NCBI RefSeq assembly: GCF_000598065.1
Contig: NZ_KK082115.1
Location: forward strand, 81,117-145,116
Source of the DNA: Paenibacillus darwinianus
Lineage (GTDB): Bacteria > Bacillota > Bacilli > Paenibacillales > Paenibacillaceae
Reading direction: 5' to 3'
Length of the DNA: 64,000 nt
Positions within the stretch are counted from its first letter, which is position 1, and each line of letters opens with the position of its first letter. The notes under the pieces were generated by a model. The model was not told the DNA's origin. It searched no databases and was given only the letters and a program-made list of their open reading frames with translations. The position numbers were made by a program, and so were the translations under genes. Positions 35,205 through 47,419 of this stretch are shown here, one piece after another.

Positions 35205-35798
35205 GTGGTTGACCATGCGGACATGAAGGCGGCCTCCGGACCGGTCGCTTTGAAGGAATGGGCTTCGGTCGTGCGCGCCCTGGAGGAGGGCAAGCAGATC
35301 ATCGCCCTGCGCAAGGGCGGGATTATTGAAGAAACACGTGATTTTCAGCTCGTCAGCCCGCAGTTCTACTTACTGCCGACTTACGAGCATCAGCGCAGGG
35401 AGCTGCTGAAGCCGGAATTTCAGCCGTTTGTGGACGAGACGGCCGCCGCCTGGAGCCCGGATGCGGATACGGTGCGGATAACGGTTTTCGCCGAAGCGGT
35501 CGAGGACATTGAACTGTCGGACCAGGAAGCGGTCGACCGGCTCCGGGATTTTCATATCTGGACCGATACATTCACCGAGGAACGGTTAAAATGGAAAAGG
35601 AAGCAGCCGCTGCATCTGCTGCTGCTTCGGGTTTACCGGCTGGAGCGTCCGGTCGACGTGCCGCTCCGCGAATCCTACACGGGCTGCAAGTCCTGGATTC
35701 GCCTGGAGGATGCGCTTGCCGGCACGCCGAAGCTTCCGGTGCTGCCGGACGCAAAATTTCTCGAAGAAGTTGACAAAATCAGGCGGGCTCTCGCATAA
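35205..35798 (+). CDS. DUF1802 protein
   Basis: A 197-residue soluble protein of the DUF1802 family, found in Bacilli and cyanobacteria, function unknown. Family segments are LKEWASVVRALEEGKQIIALRKGGIIEE, FYLLPTYEHQRRELLKPEFQP and LLLLRVYRLERPVDVP followed by SYTGCKSWIRLE. The GTG at 35205 is preferred because GGGAGG (35191-35196) is eight bases away; TTG 35202 is possible. It is divergent from mtnK with a TATAAT at about 35162-35167. Confidence 0.8.
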   Translation: MVDHADMKAASGPVALKEWASVVRALEEGKQIIALRKGGIIEETRDFQLVSPQFYLLPTYEHQRRELLKPEFQPFVDETAAAWSPDADTVRITVFAEAVEDIELSDQEAVDRLRDFHIWTDTFTEERLKWKRKQPLHLLLLRVYRLERPVDVPLRESYTGCKSWIRLEDALAGTPKLPVLPDAKFLEEVDKIRRALA

Positions 35799-35830
35799 AA
35801 CGCTTGCCATGCAGCTTTTCGGGCGCGGTG

Positions 35831-35894
35831 TTTGTTGATTTGTAACGAGACTTATACTAAAATGATTTTAATGAGTGAGAATCACTGAGAATCA
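35831..35894 (+). promoter_or_regulatory. suf operon promoter region with tandem TGAGAATCA repeats
   Basis: TATACT (35853-35858) with TTTGTT (35831-35836) 16 bases upstream is a possible sigma-A promoter. Downstream, TGAGAATCA occurs twice in direct repeat, at 35876-35884 and 35886-35894. The repeats resemble Fur-type half sites (GATAAT/GAGAAT), which would fit iron control of the operon, but the arrangement is not a standard Fur box. Confidence 0.4.
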
Positions 35895-35926
35895 ATTGGA
35901 ATGGACATTCCGGAAGGGGACAGATT

Positions 35927-36706
35927 ATGGCAACTCGTTTCGTACTCGAAGGGCTGAGAGCAGCCATCGACGGCAAGGAAATTTTAAAGGGAATCGACCT
36001 TGAGATAAAAGGCGGAGAAATTCATGCCATTATGGGACCGAACGGCACGGGCAAAAGCACGCTCGCATCGGCTATCATGGGACACCCGAAATACGAGGTG
36101 ACGGACGGAGCCGCCCAACTGGATGGCGAAGACGTGCTGGAAATGGCGGTGGACGAACGTGCGCGCGCCGGTCTTTTCCTCGCCATGCAATATCCGAGTG
36201 AGATCGCGGGCGTCACGAATTCCGATTTCCTCCGCAGCGCCATCAATGCCCGCCGCGGCGAGGGCAACGAGATTTCCCTGATCAAGTTCATCCGCCAGAT
36301 GGAAGGCAAGATGAAGGAATTGGAGATGAACACGGAGTTCGCGCACCGTTACTTGAACGAAGGCTTCTCCGGCGGAGAGAAGAAGCGCAACGAGATTCTG
36401 CAAATGATGATGCTCGATCCGAAAATCGTCATTCTCGACGAAATCGACTCCGGTCTTGACATCGACGCGCTCAAAGTCGTGGCTGCCGGCGTCAATGCGA
36501 TGCGTTCCGAGGAGCGCGGCTTCCTGATCATCACCCACTATCAGCGTTTACTGAACTATATTACGCCGGATTTCGTTCACGTCATGATGCAAGGCCGCAT
36601 CGTGAAATCGGGCGGTCCGGAGCTGGCGCAACGGCTCGAGGCGGAAGGCTATGATTGGGTTAAAGAAGAACTGGGCATCGTCGACGAAACCGTCGGCCAA
36701 GCTTAA
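35927..36706 (+). CDS. sufC: Fe-S cluster assembly ATPase SufC
   Basis: ABC-type ATPase of the SUF machinery, 259 residues, partner of SufB and SufD in cytoplasmic Fe-S cluster assembly. Walker A GPNGTGKST is near residue 40, the signature is FSGGEKKRNEIL and Walker B is IVILDEIDSGLDIDALK. GGAAGGGGACAG precedes the ATG. First gene of sufCDSUB. Confidence 0.97.
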   Translation: MATRFVLEGLRAAIDGKEILKGIDLEIKGGEIHAIMGPNGTGKSTLASAIMGHPKYEVTDGAAQLDGEDVLEMAVDERARAGLFLAMQYPSEIAGVTNSDFLRSAINARRGEGNEISLIKFIRQMEGKMKELEMNTEFAHRYLNEGFSGGEKKRNEILQMMMLDPKIVILDEIDSGLDIDALKVVAAGVNAMRSEERGFLIITHYQRLLNYITPDFVHVMMQGRIVKSGGPELAQRLEAEGYDWVKEELGIVDETVGQA

Positions 36707-36728
36707 TCGGGAGAGGAGCTTGCGTTCA

Positions 36729-39668
<2,940 letters not shown>

Positions 39669-39719
39669 CGGGCCGCATATCGGTTAAACGGGTATAAATA
39701 AACGAGGAGGTAGAGGACA

Positions 39720-41117
39720 ATGGCGAAAAAAATGCCGGAAATGGAAGAGTACCAATACGGTTTTCGCGACGAGCACAAAGCCGTTTTCCAGTCGGGTAAA
39801 GGCCTGACGCAGGAAATCGTGCGCACGATCTCGCAGATGAAAAGCGAGCCGGAATGGATGCTCGAGTTCCGATTGAAGTCGCTTGCCCAGTTCGAGAAGA
39901 TGGCGATGCCGCGCTGGGGCGGCAACATGGATGAGCTGGATTTCAATGAGATTCAGTATTACGTGAAGCCGTCGGAGAAGCAGGGCAAAACGTGGGAGGA
40001 AGTGCCTACGGAAATTAAGGAAACGTTCGACAAGCTGGGTATTCCGGAGGCCGAGCAAAAGTTCCTTGCCGGCGTTTCGGCCCAGTACGAGTCGGAGGTC
40101 GTTTACCACAGCATGCAGGAGGATCTTGAGAAGCAGGGCGTTATTTTCACCGATACCGATACCGCGCTTCGCGAGCATCCCGAGATTTTCAAGGAATATT
40201 TCGGTACGATCGTGCCGCCGGCGGACAACAAGTTCGCGGCGCTCAACAGCGCCGTATGGTCCGGGGGCAGCTTCATTTACGTGCCGAAGGGTGTGAAATG
40301 CGAAATTCCGCTGCAGGCGTATTTCCGCATCAACTCCGAGAACATGGGTCAATTCGAGCGTACGCTGATCATCGCCGACGAGGGCAGCTTCGTCCATTAC
40401 GTCGAGGGCTGCACAGCGCCGGTGTACAGCACGAACTCGCTGCACAGCGCGGTCGTCGAGATTATCGCGAGGAAGGACGCGCGCGTCCGGTATACGACGA
40501 TCCAGAACTGGGCGCCGAACATCTATAATCTTGTTACGAAGCGCGCGGTCGCCGAAGAGAACGCGACGATGGAATGGGTCGACGGCAACATCGGTTCCAA
40601 GCTGACGATGAAATATCCGGCTGTCATTCTGAAAGGCCGCGGCGCGAAGGGCATGGTGCTGTCCATCGCCGTTGCTGGCAAGGGACAGCATCAGGACGCT
40701 GGTGCCAAAATGATCCACATGGCCCCGGACACGACTTCCACAATCGTCTCGAAGTCGATCAGCAAGCACGGCGGTAAAGTAACGTACCGCGGTCTGGCCT
40801 CCTTCCGCCGCAACTCGGAAGGCTCCAAGGCGAACATCAAGTGCGATACGCTGATCATGGATAACGAGTCGACGTCCGATACGATTCCTTACAACGAAAT
40901 CATGAACGATAACATTACGCTCGAGCATGAAGCAACGGTATCCAAGGTGTCGGAGGATCAGCTGTTCTACCTGATGAGCCGCGGCCTGACCGAGGCGGAA
41001 GCGACGCAAATGATCGTCATGGGCTTCATCGAGCCGTTCACCAAAGAGCTGCCGATGGAGTACGCGGTCGAGATGAACCGTCTGATCAAGTTCGAGATGG
41101 AAGGTTCCATCGGTTAA
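39720..41117 (+). CDS. sufB: Fe-S cluster assembly protein SufB
   Basis: Core scaffold of the SufBCD complex, 465 residues. Family segments include [40 protein letters not shown], the conserved Cys in [42 protein letters not shown], and the C-terminal [50 protein letters not shown] gives a strong ribosome site. Last gene of the operon. Confidence 0.97.
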   Translation: MAKKMPEMEEYQYGFRDEHKAVFQSGKGLTQEIVRTISQMKSEPEWMLEFRLKSLAQFEKMAMPRWGGNMDELDFNEIQYYVKPSEKQGKTWEEVPTEIKETFDKLGIPEAEQKFLAGVSAQYESEVVYHSMQEDLEKQGVIFTDTDTALREHPEIFKEYFGTIVPPADNKFAALNSAVWSGGSFIYVPKGVKCEIPLQAYFRINSENMGQFERTLIIADEGSFVHYVEGCTAPVYSTNSLHSAVVEIIARKDARVRYTTIQNWAPNIYNLVTKRAVAEENATMEWVDGNIGSKLTMKYPAVILKGRGAKGMVLSIAVAGKGQHQDAGAKMIHMAPDTTSTIVSKSISKHGGKVTYRGLASFRRNSEGSKANIKCDTLIMDNESTSDTIPYNEIMNDNITLEHEATVSKVSEDQLFYLMSRGLTEAEATQMIVMGFIEPFTKELPMEYAVEMNRLIKFEMEGSIG

Positions 41118-41168
41118 CGTTGCACACAAAGAGTCAGCGGTGAGCCATACAAACGCAACGACAAAAAA

Positions 41169-41211
41169 AGCTATCCCTGGCGGAATGCTGTCCGCGGGAT
41201 AGCTTATTTTT
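41169..41211 (+). terminator. Terminator of the suf operon
   Basis: AAGCTATCCC (41169-41178) pairs with GGGATAGCTT (41196-41205), with GCGGA/TCCGC inside, then ATTTTTG. It also faces the convergent MoaD-MoaE gene. Confidence 0.88.
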
Positions 41212-41219
41212 GTAGCGGG

Positions 41220-41963
41220 TTATACGGTCGAGGGCGTCGTCGGGTCCCAGGGGCCCAATTGATGCCCTTTCCACTCGGAGCCGTCCTCCCATATCTCCTT
41301 CTTCCAGATCGGCACGATTTGCTTAAGGCGCTCGATCGCATAGCGGCTTGCCTCATAGCAAGCGTCGCGGTGCGGCGCGGAAACGGCGATGATGACGCTC
41401 GCCTCGGCAAGATCGACGATGCCGGTTCGATGCGCAATCGCGCAGAGACTGCCCGGCCACCGTTCACCGATTTCGTCTCCGATCTGGCGCATCGTTCTCA
41501 GCGCCATCGGCGCGTATGCTTCATATTCCAGTCTGGCCGTCCGCTTGCCGTGCGTCCATTCCCGGGTCGTGCCGACAAAGACGAGCGAGGCGCCGTGCGC
41601 GGGCACGATGACCTGAGAGGCCACCTTGTCTTGCTCAAGCGGTTGATCGGTGAGCGTATACCGCTCATTCACGCCGTCGCTGTCAAGTTCCAATGCTGTC
41701 CCGGTGTCCTCGCCTCCGGATACCGGAGGCAGCATGGCCAGCTCGTCTCCCCGGCCTACCGTATCGTTATCGGACGCATATTGCTGGTTGCGGGCTAAGA
41801 AGGACACGCCGATCAGCGGCTCATGCTCGGGATATAGCGCCGCAAGCTCCGCTTTCAAAGCCTTGACCGTCATCGCTTCGGATTCGAGCTCAAGTATAAT
41901 CTCATGGCTGCCGAGACGCTCGGCCAGTCCTGCAAACAAATGAATCGTCCATCGTTTCATCAT
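41220..41963 (-). CDS. Molybdopterin synthase as a MoaD-MoaE fusion
   Basis: Single 247-residue protein carrying both subunits of molybdopterin synthase, which adds the dithiolene sulfurs in molybdenum cofactor synthesis. Residues 1-84 are the ubiquitin-like MoaD, ending LPPVSGG with the Gly-Gly that must become a thiocarboxylate. After a short acidic linker, residues about 105-240 are MoaE, with VIVPAHGASLVFVGTTRE, YEAYAPMA and the active-site lysines in PIWKKEIWEDGSEW. In fused enzymes such as mycobacterial MoaX the chain is cut after Gly-Gly; the same is likely here. The start is ATG 41963 with GTGAGG upstream. No other moa or mob gene is in the window. Confidence 0.9.
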   Translation of the reverse strand: MMKRWTIHLFAGLAERLGSHEIILELESEAMTVKALKAELAALYPEHEPLIGVSFLARNQQYASDNDTVGRGDELAMLPPVSGGEDTGTALELDSDGVNERYTLTDQPLEQDKVASQVIVPAHGASLVFVGTTREWTHGKRTARLEYEAYAPMALRTMRQIGDEIGERWPGSLCAIAHRTGIVDLAEASVIIAVSAPHRDACYEASRYAIERLKQIVPIWKKEIWEDGSEWKGHQLGPWDPTTPSTV

Positions 41964-42193
41964 GGTGGAAAACCTCACAGATTATCGGGTTTGGATTGCG
42001 TATAGCATATCATATTTTCAGGTTTAATGGTAAACTGATAGGCATCATTAGGGAATGAATCGGTCATGTCCGCAGACAGGAATACGATTGGGACGAACGG
42101 GCATATCATGAATCACGCCGACAAATTGATCACCTGAACGATAGCAAATCCAGATCCAAGCAGATAGGATCCATGCATACGGAGGAGTAAAGC

Positions 42194-43648
42194 ATGCCGA
42201 ATTCCCCAATCTCCACGTCCGCCGCCCGCGTGCTGCTTCTCCACAGCAACGACATGCACAGCCATCTGGAGCAGGCGGCCAAAATGTCAACCTATATCGC
42301 CGAACAGCGACGGTTTTACGGCACGGATCGGCTGCTGACGCTCGACATCGGCGACCACATGGACCGCATGAGGCTCGAAACCGAAGGCAGCGACGGGCTT
42401 GTCAATATCGCCCTTCTTAACGGGGCCGGCTACGACGCCGTCACGCTCGGCAACAACGAAGGCTTGACCTATACGGAGAACGTCCTGGAGCGCGCATACG
42501 CAAAGGAAGCGCGCTTTGCCGTTCTGTGCGCGAACCTGAAGCGTTCGGCCGACGGCAAGCGGCCGGAATGGTTGCTTCCGGGCACTGTCATTCGGAAAGG
42601 CGGCTTGCGCTTCGGCCTGATCGGGGTAACGGCCGCCTTTTCCGACTTTTATTCGATGCTCGGATGGGATGCCGGCGACCCGGTCAAGGCGGCGGCCGAG
42701 CAAGTGAAGGCTTTGCGGCCGCATGCCGATGTGATGGTTTTGTTATCGCATCTGGGGCTGGCCTTCGACAAACGGATTGCCGAGGAGCTTAACGGCATCG
42801 ATCTGATTCTCGGCGGCCATACCCATCACCTGCTGGAGGAGCCGCTTGTCGTGCGCGGCACCACCATCTGCGCCGCAGGCAAATTCGGCGACCAGATCGG
42901 GCGTGTGGAGATCGACATCGACCCGGTCTCCTCGCGCCCGGTTTTCCTCGCGTCGTGCGTGCCTATAGCCGCCTATGCGGAGGATGCGGAAGCCGCTGCG
43001 GTCATCGGCCGCTTCCGCGAAACGGGCGCGCGCCTGCTCAGCCGGACGGTAGCCCGGCTGGGCATGGCTCTGCCCGCCTCCGCCGAGCGCGAATCGCCCC
43101 TCGGCAACCTGCTCGCCGCAGGTCTGCGACGCTGGACCGAGGCCGAGATTGGGATCGTCAACGCGGGTCAGCTGCTCGGCGGCCTGGCGGCGGGCGACGT
43201 GACGGCGGCGCAGCTGCACGCCTTGTGCCCGTCGCCGATCAATCCGTGCCGCATGCGGCTGAGCGGCGCCCATATCCGCCGCGCGCTCGAGGAATCGCTG
43301 CTGCCAGAATTCGTAGGCATGCCGATACGCGGCTTCGGCTTTCGCGGCCACCAGCTCGGGACGCTTGCCGTCGACGGACTCGTGGTGCATTATGATCCAG
43401 ACGGTCCGCCTATGGGGAAACTTATGGACGTGCGGGCGGCGGACGGACCGCTCGACGACGGCCGGCTGTATACCGTCGGCACGATCGACATGTTTACGTT
43501 CGGCATCGGCTATGAATCGCTTAAGCAAGGGCTGGAAATCCGTTATTATTTGCCGGAATTCATCCGGGATGTGCTGGCGGAGGAGTTGGGGCGGGAAGAG
43601 CGGATCGGGGATGCGGCACGGTTGCGCTGGGTACAAGCAGGCCGATAG
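42194..43648 (+). CDS. yunD: YunD-like metallophosphatase/5'-nucleotidase
   Basis: Bipartite nucleotidase-family protein of 484 residues without signal peptide, hence probably cytoplasmic. The phosphatase half has LLHSNDMHSHLE, LDIGDHMDRM, the YunD-type LGNNEGLTY (in place of GNHE), LLSHLGLAFD and ILGGHTHHL. The C-terminal half has ESPLGNLLAAGLRRWTEAEIGIVNAGQLLGGL. Residue identities at the metal site are mostly kept. CGGAGGAGTAAAGC precedes the ATG. The substrate is unknown; nucleotides or related phosphates are likely. Confidence 0.83.
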   Translation: MPNSPISTSAARVLLLHSNDMHSHLEQAAKMSTYIAEQRRFYGTDRLLTLDIGDHMDRMRLETEGSDGLVNIALLNGAGYDAVTLGNNEGLTYTENVLERAYAKEARFAVLCANLKRSADGKRPEWLLPGTVIRKGGLRFGLIGVTAAFSDFYSMLGWDAGDPVKAAAEQVKALRPHADVMVLLSHLGLAFDKRIAEELNGIDLILGGHTHHLLEEPLVVRGTTICAAGKFGDQIGRVEIDIDPVSSRPVFLASCVPIAAYAEDAEAAAVIGRFRETGARLLSRTVARLGMALPASAERESPLGNLLAAGLRRWTEAEIGIVNAGQLLGGLAAGDVTAAQLHALCPSPINPCRMRLSGAHIRRALEESLLPEFVGMPIRGFGFRGHQLGTLAVDGLVVHYDPDGPPMGKLMDVRAADGPLDDGRLYTVGTIDMFTFGIGYESLKQGLEIRYYLPEFIRDVLAEELGREERIGDAARLRWVQAGR

Positions 43649-43673
43649 CCGGGAGCTTTGCGCCGGAACGGTG

Positions 43674-43696
43674 CGGCTGCGGCCGCGCCGCAGCCG
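43674..43696 (+). terminator. Perfect GC-rich hairpin after yunD
   Basis: CGGCTGCGGC (43674-43683) pairs exactly with GCCGCAGCCG (43687-43696) across a three-base loop. There is no T run, so it may slow or stop transcription or protect the 3' end. Confidence 0.45.
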
Positions 43697-43727
43697 TCAG
43701 GAGTTTGTCGCATATGATCGATTTTTG

Positions 43728-43756
43728 TTGCACCATCCGTGAAAATCCCCTAACAT
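43728..43756 (+). promoter_or_regulatory. Possible sigma-A promoter of the HD-GYP-like gene
   Basis: TTGCAC (43728-43733), 17 bases, TAACAT (43751-43756). The -10 matches four of six consensus bases. Confidence 0.35.
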
Positions 43757-43813
43757 ATACATAAAAGGATATTACGATAGCGACAGGTGGAACCTGACAG
43801 CGGGGGAATTGAG

Positions 43814-44869
43814 ATGCGACTATTGCCGACCAAGATGTGCAAGCCGGGAATGAAGCTGGCCAAAAAAATTTACACGGAGGACGGACTTGTTCTGCTCGGT
43901 CAAGGGGTTGAACTGACGGAACGGCTTATCGGCCGGCTTATCCAGTGCTGCGTCTGGTTTGTTTATGTGGAAGACCCGAGGACGGCGGACATCGAGATTC
44001 CCGAAATGATCCGCGATGAAACGCGGATTCGCGCGGTCGCCGAGATTCGGTCCGCTTTCCGGGAGATGGTCAATGCCCCCAAACGCAAAGGAGTCACCTA
44101 TCCTAATGTAGGCAAGCAGCTGCGCGGCGTGATGAACATGATTCTGGATGAGCTCGGCAACCGGCATGAAGCGATGATCATGCTGATGAATATGGGAACC
44201 GTCGACCATTACCTCTATCAGCACTCGTTGAACGTTTGTATTTATTCGACCATTCTCGGAATGGCCGAAGGCTATTCGAATGACGAGCTGATGGTGCTGG
44301 GTCTTGGGGCGCTGACCGAGCAGGAATTCGCCGAGATCAAGCGGCATACCGAATACGGCTTTCAAATACTGAAGGATGAGCCGAACATACCGCTAATCGC
44401 CGCCCACTGCGCTTTTCAGCATCATGAGCGGCTTGACGGCAGCGGCTATCCGCGCGGTATCAAGGGCAATGAAATTCATGAGTACGCCAAGTGGATCGGC
44501 ATCGCCGATTCTTATGACGCAATGACATCGACACGGTCATATCGGGACCCTATGCTGCCGCATATGGCGATCGAACAGCTGTATATCGGCACGGGCACGC
44601 TCTATGAGCAGCGAATGGTCCAGGTTTTCCGCGACAAGGTCGTCCTGTATCCGATCGGCCTGACGGTTAAGCTGAGCACGGGTGAGCTAGGCGTCGTCGT
44701 CGACATTAACGGCGCTTACGCGCACCGTCCTGTCGTCCGCATTCTGAACGATGCCGACGGCTGGCCGCTGGTGGAGCCTTACGAGGTCGATCTGTCGAAG
44801 CAGCTTACGACAATGATCATCGGAATCGCGCAGGACGAGTCCGGAATCTCCGCCCTGGCAGGCCATTAA
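43814..44869 (+). CDS. HD-GYP-type protein lacking the HD segment
   Basis: Relative of HD-GYP cyclic-di-GMP phosphodiesterases, 351 residues. It keeps HSLNVCIYSTILGMAEGYSNDELMVLGLGAL and the later HTEYGFQIL, HHERLDGSGYPRGIKG and IGIADSYDAMTSTRSYR. Between GLGAL and LTEQEFAEIKRH, where the family has LLHDIGK and about 15 more residues, nothing is present: the frame passes straight through near 44311. The HD dyad that binds the catalytic metals is therefore missing by an in-frame deletion. The protein probably no longer hydrolyses c-di-GMP; it could still bind it or be decaying. The ATG at 43814 follows GCGGGGGAATTGAG. Confidence 0.85.
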   Translation: MRLLPTKMCKPGMKLAKKIYTEDGLVLLGQGVELTERLIGRLIQCCVWFVYVEDPRTADIEIPEMIRDETRIRAVAEIRSAFREMVNAPKRKGVTYPNVGKQLRGVMNMILDELGNRHEAMIMLMNMGTVDHYLYQHSLNVCIYSTILGMAEGYSNDELMVLGLGALTEQEFAEIKRHTEYGFQILKDEPNIPLIAAHCAFQHHERLDGSGYPRGIKGNEIHEYAKWIGIADSYDAMTSTRSYRDPMLPHMAIEQLYIGTGTLYEQRMVQVFRDKVVLYPIGLTVKLSTGELGVVVDINGAYAHRPVVRILNDADGWPLVEPYEVDLSKQLTTMIIGIAQDESGISALAGH

Positions 44870-44878
44870 ACCGACGCT

Positions 44879-44920
44879 AGAAACGGACAAAGGGAGCCCA
44901 GGCTCCCTTTGTCCGTTTCT
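44879..44920 (+). terminator. Very strong terminator after the HD-GYP-like gene
   Basis: A perfect 20-base inverted repeat, 44879-44898 with 44901-44920, separated by two bases; the 3' arm ends TTTCT. The inner part is AAAGGGAGCC/GGCTCCCTTT. Confidence 0.85.
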
Positions 44921-44936
44921 CCGCATGGTGCTTCAG

Positions 44937-44965
44937 TTGCCAACGTTGCCCGTTAACCTTACAAT
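44937..44965 (+). promoter_or_regulatory. Sigma-A promoter of yfkAB
   Basis: TTGCCA (44937-44942), 17 bases, TACAAT (44960-44965). Transcription from about 44972 would make the ATG at 44977 almost leaderless and favours the start at 45031. Confidence 0.6.
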
Positions 44966-45030
44966 AAAGTGATGCCATGACGAACTTACACATTGCCTAT
45001 GGTCAATACGAACAGAATCGGGAGTTTTCC

Positions 45031-46170
45031 ATGAAAGATACGACCCATCATGCCCATGCGGTTGCGTCTCGCGAATTGACGCCGGCTTCGGACCCGTGGG
45101 ATCCGATCAAATCGCTGCAGCGATATGGCCGCCATACCCTTACAAGCGTCGAGATGACGGTGTCCAACCTGTGCAATATGCGGTGCGAGCATTGCGCCGT
45201 CGGCGACACGCTGGTGTTCGGCGAACCGGACAAAATGCCGCTGCCGCTCATGCTGAAACGGCTGGAAGAAGTGGAGAGGCTGGAGACGATCAGCATTACG
45301 GGTGGGGAACCCTCCTTCACCGAACGCACGGTAAAGGAGTACATCGTTCCCTTGCTTCAATACGCGCGCAGCCGGGGCGTCCGCTCGCAGATCAATTCCA
45401 ACCTGACGCTGGATTATGGACGCTATGAGCTGCTTGCGCCCTATTTGGACGTCATGCATATTTCTTACAATTACACGTCTGCGGAAGATTTTCACCGAAT
45501 CGGCTTCGGCAAATCGAATCATCCGGTCGCCCGGGAGACGGCCGCGCGCCTGTATGAACGGATGATCGACAATACGCGAAAACTCGTCGACGGCGGCTTG
45601 TTCGTCTCGGCGGAATCGATGATCAACTTTCGTACCCATCTCGACATCGTCGAGATCCACCGCCAAATCGTCGAGCTCGGATGCAGCCGGCATGAGGTGC
45701 ATCCGATGTATCCGAGCGCGTTCGCCGCAGACTTGCCGATGCTGTCCAGAAGCGAGATGGCAACTGCCGTCGGCAGGCTGCTGGATGCGCGTGATGAGTC
45801 GGTCTGGATGCTGTTCGGGACGCTGCCGTTTTTCATGTGCAGCCCGGATGCGGAGGAGCGCGCCCTCGTCCGCCGATTAGCCGGCGCGCCGAATGTGACC
45901 GTGCGCAACGATCCGGACGGGCGCAACCGGTTGAATGTCAACCTGTTCACCGGCGACGTGTTCGTCACCGATTTCGCGAACGTTCCGGCATTCGGCAATA
46001 TTAAGGAGGACCGGCTCGACGGCGTGTTCAAGCGCTGGCTGGACGGCCCGCTTGCCGGCAGCGTCAATTGCCATTGCCCGGCGGCCTCATGCTGCGGACC
46101 GAACCTGCTCGTCAAGGATATGTATTTCCGGGAGCAAGATTTTCGGCTGCGCAAGGCCATGACGGATTGA
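45031..46170 (+). CDS. yfkAB: Radical SAM protein YfkAB
   Basis: Radical S-adenosylmethionine enzyme of 379 residues of the YfkA/YfkB type, with no known reaction. The SAM cluster cysteines are in CNMRCEHC (CxxxCxxC), and ITGGEPSF is the SAM-binding GGE motif. The C-terminal NCHCPAASCCGP is the CxCxxxxC motif that defines YfkAB and may hold an auxiliary cluster. The ATG at 45031 is preferred over 44977 because GGGAG lies at 45020-45024 and the promoter is at 44937. Monocistronic. Confidence 0.88.
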   Translation: MKDTTHHAHAVASRELTPASDPWDPIKSLQRYGRHTLTSVEMTVSNLCNMRCEHCAVGDTLVFGEPDKMPLPLMLKRLEEVERLETISITGGEPSFTERTVKEYIVPLLQYARSRGVRSQINSNLTLDYGRYELLAPYLDVMHISYNYTSAEDFHRIGFGKSNHPVARETAARLYERMIDNTRKLVDGGLFVSAESMINFRTHLDIVEIHRQIVELGCSRHEVHPMYPSAFAADLPMLSRSEMATAVGRLLDARDESVWMLFGTLPFFMCSPDAEERALVRRLAGAPNVTVRNDPDGRNRLNVNLFTGDVFVTDFANVPAFGNIKEDRLDGVFKRWLDGPLAGSVNCHCPAASCCGPNLLVKDMYFREQDFRLRKAMTD

Positions 46171-46266
46171 GATTGATCGCCCGGCAACCCGCTTGAAAAA
46201 TGAAATCGGGCGAACCGGAATAAGGTATGTAGAGAGATGACATTTTCGCGAGGAAGGAAGCCCTAT

Positions 46267-47298
46267 ATGTCAATTCGAACGATCGTGATGCTTGGGCTCG
46301 GACTGGTGCTGCTTTATTTGCTGTTCACCGTCGGCGCGCCGTTCCTGATTGCGCTCGTCGTGGCGATCTCCATGGAGCCGCTTACCGCGTTCCTGATGAA
46401 GCGGGCGAGGATCAATCGGGTGGCGGCGTCCACCATTTCGAGCACCTTTTTCACCCTGCTGCTCATCGGCCTGTTGACGCTGCTCGGCGCGCGGATCATT
46501 GCTGAATTAATCGCCTTCGGGCAAAATGTGCCCCAATATGTGCAGAGCACGAACACGTATGTTCAACATCAGATGAACAATGCAAGATCGCTGTTCGAGC
46601 ATTTGCCGCCGGACGCAGCCGCCCAACTGGAGGAATGGCTGAAGGGGTTGACCAGCTCGCTCAGCACGGTCGTCACCCGTCTCTCGGCGCTGCTTATCGA
46701 CTTCGCCGGACAGATTCCGAACCTGTTCATCTTCTTCATTGTTTTTCTGGTCGCAGTATATATGTTCGGCTACAGTCTCAACACGATGAAGAACTCGTTC
46801 CTGACCCTGTTCGACGAGGACTCGCGCGGTAAAGTCGATGAGGTGCTGCAAAATTTGCGGAAGTCGATTTTCGGCTTCCTGCAGGCTCAGCTGATTCTGA
46901 GCGCATTGACCTATGTCATTGCGTTGACCGGCTTTCTGATCCTTGGCGTCAAATTCCCGTTGGCTATCGCGCTGCTCGTCGTGATCGTCGACATTTTGCC
47001 CATTCTGGGCACCGGGTCGGTGCTCGTTCCCTGGGCGGCGTATTTGCTCCTGACGGGCAACATGTACATGGGTGTCGGACTTCTGGTCCTTTTCATCGTC
47101 ATTACCGTATTCCGGCGCGTCGTGGAACCGAAGGTGCTTGGCGATTCGGTCGGTATCGGCGCATTGTCGGCCCTGATCAGCCTCTATGTCGGCTTCAAGC
47201 TGGTGGGGGTGATCGGCGTTTTCATCGGCCCGCTGGTCGTTATTATTTATATGGCGGCGCGCAAGGCAGGATTGTTCCAGGCGAAAATAAAGCTGTAG
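46267..47298 (+). CDS. AI-2E family membrane protein (YtvI/PerM-like)
   Basis: Integral membrane protein of 343 residues with about eight helices. It has the family region FVEPK-like RRVVEPKVLGDSVGIGALSALISLYVGFKLVGVIGVFIGPL near the C terminus, and a soluble extracellular-like loop around residues 95-150. Family members include TqsA (AI-2 efflux) and YtvI-type proteins of spore-formers; the substrate cannot be told. The ATG at 46267 follows AGGAAGGAAG; ATG 46237 adds ten basic residues and is less likely. Confidence 0.83.
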   Translation: MSIRTIVMLGLGLVLLYLLFTVGAPFLIALVVAISMEPLTAFLMKRARINRVAASTISSTFFTLLLIGLLTLLGARIIAELIAFGQNVPQYVQSTNTYVQHQMNNARSLFEHLPPDAAAQLEEWLKGLTSSLSTVVTRLSALLIDFAGQIPNLFIFFIVFLVAVYMFGYSLNTMKNSFLTLFDEDSRGKVDEVLQNLRKSIFGFLQAQLILSALTYVIALTGFLILGVKFPLAIALLVVIVDILPILGTGSVLVPWAAYLLLTGNMYMGVGLLVLFIVITVFRRVVEPKVLGDSVGIGALSALISLYVGFKLVGVIGVFIGPLVVIIYMAARKAGLFQAKIKL

Positions 47299-47321
47299 CT
47301 TTCAGCGCTGCGTTATGCAAC

Positions 47322-47361
47322 AAGGCGGGTGTCCCGAACGGCGGGGCGCCCGCCTTCTTTT
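47322..47361 (+). terminator. Terminator before cotJ
   Basis: AAGGCGGG (47322-47329) pairs with CCCGCCTT (47349-47356), followed by CTTTTG. The loop contains CCCG/CGGGG. Confidence 0.7.
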
Positions 47362-47419
47362 GATTCCTTTAGCCGGCGCCCGAAATGCGCTTGATTTTGG
47401 AGCGGATTTTATCGGATAG

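Noticed and set aside
39684..41129. 481-codon open frame antisense to sufB
   Set aside because: It mirrors sufB exactly, its product is rich in Arg, His and Leu without any family motif, and GC-rich codon bias explains such antisense frames.
42048..42180. Minus-strand frame between moaDE and yunD
   Set aside because: The frame begins inside yunD and its product matches nothing I know; no start with a ribosome site in the intergenic part.
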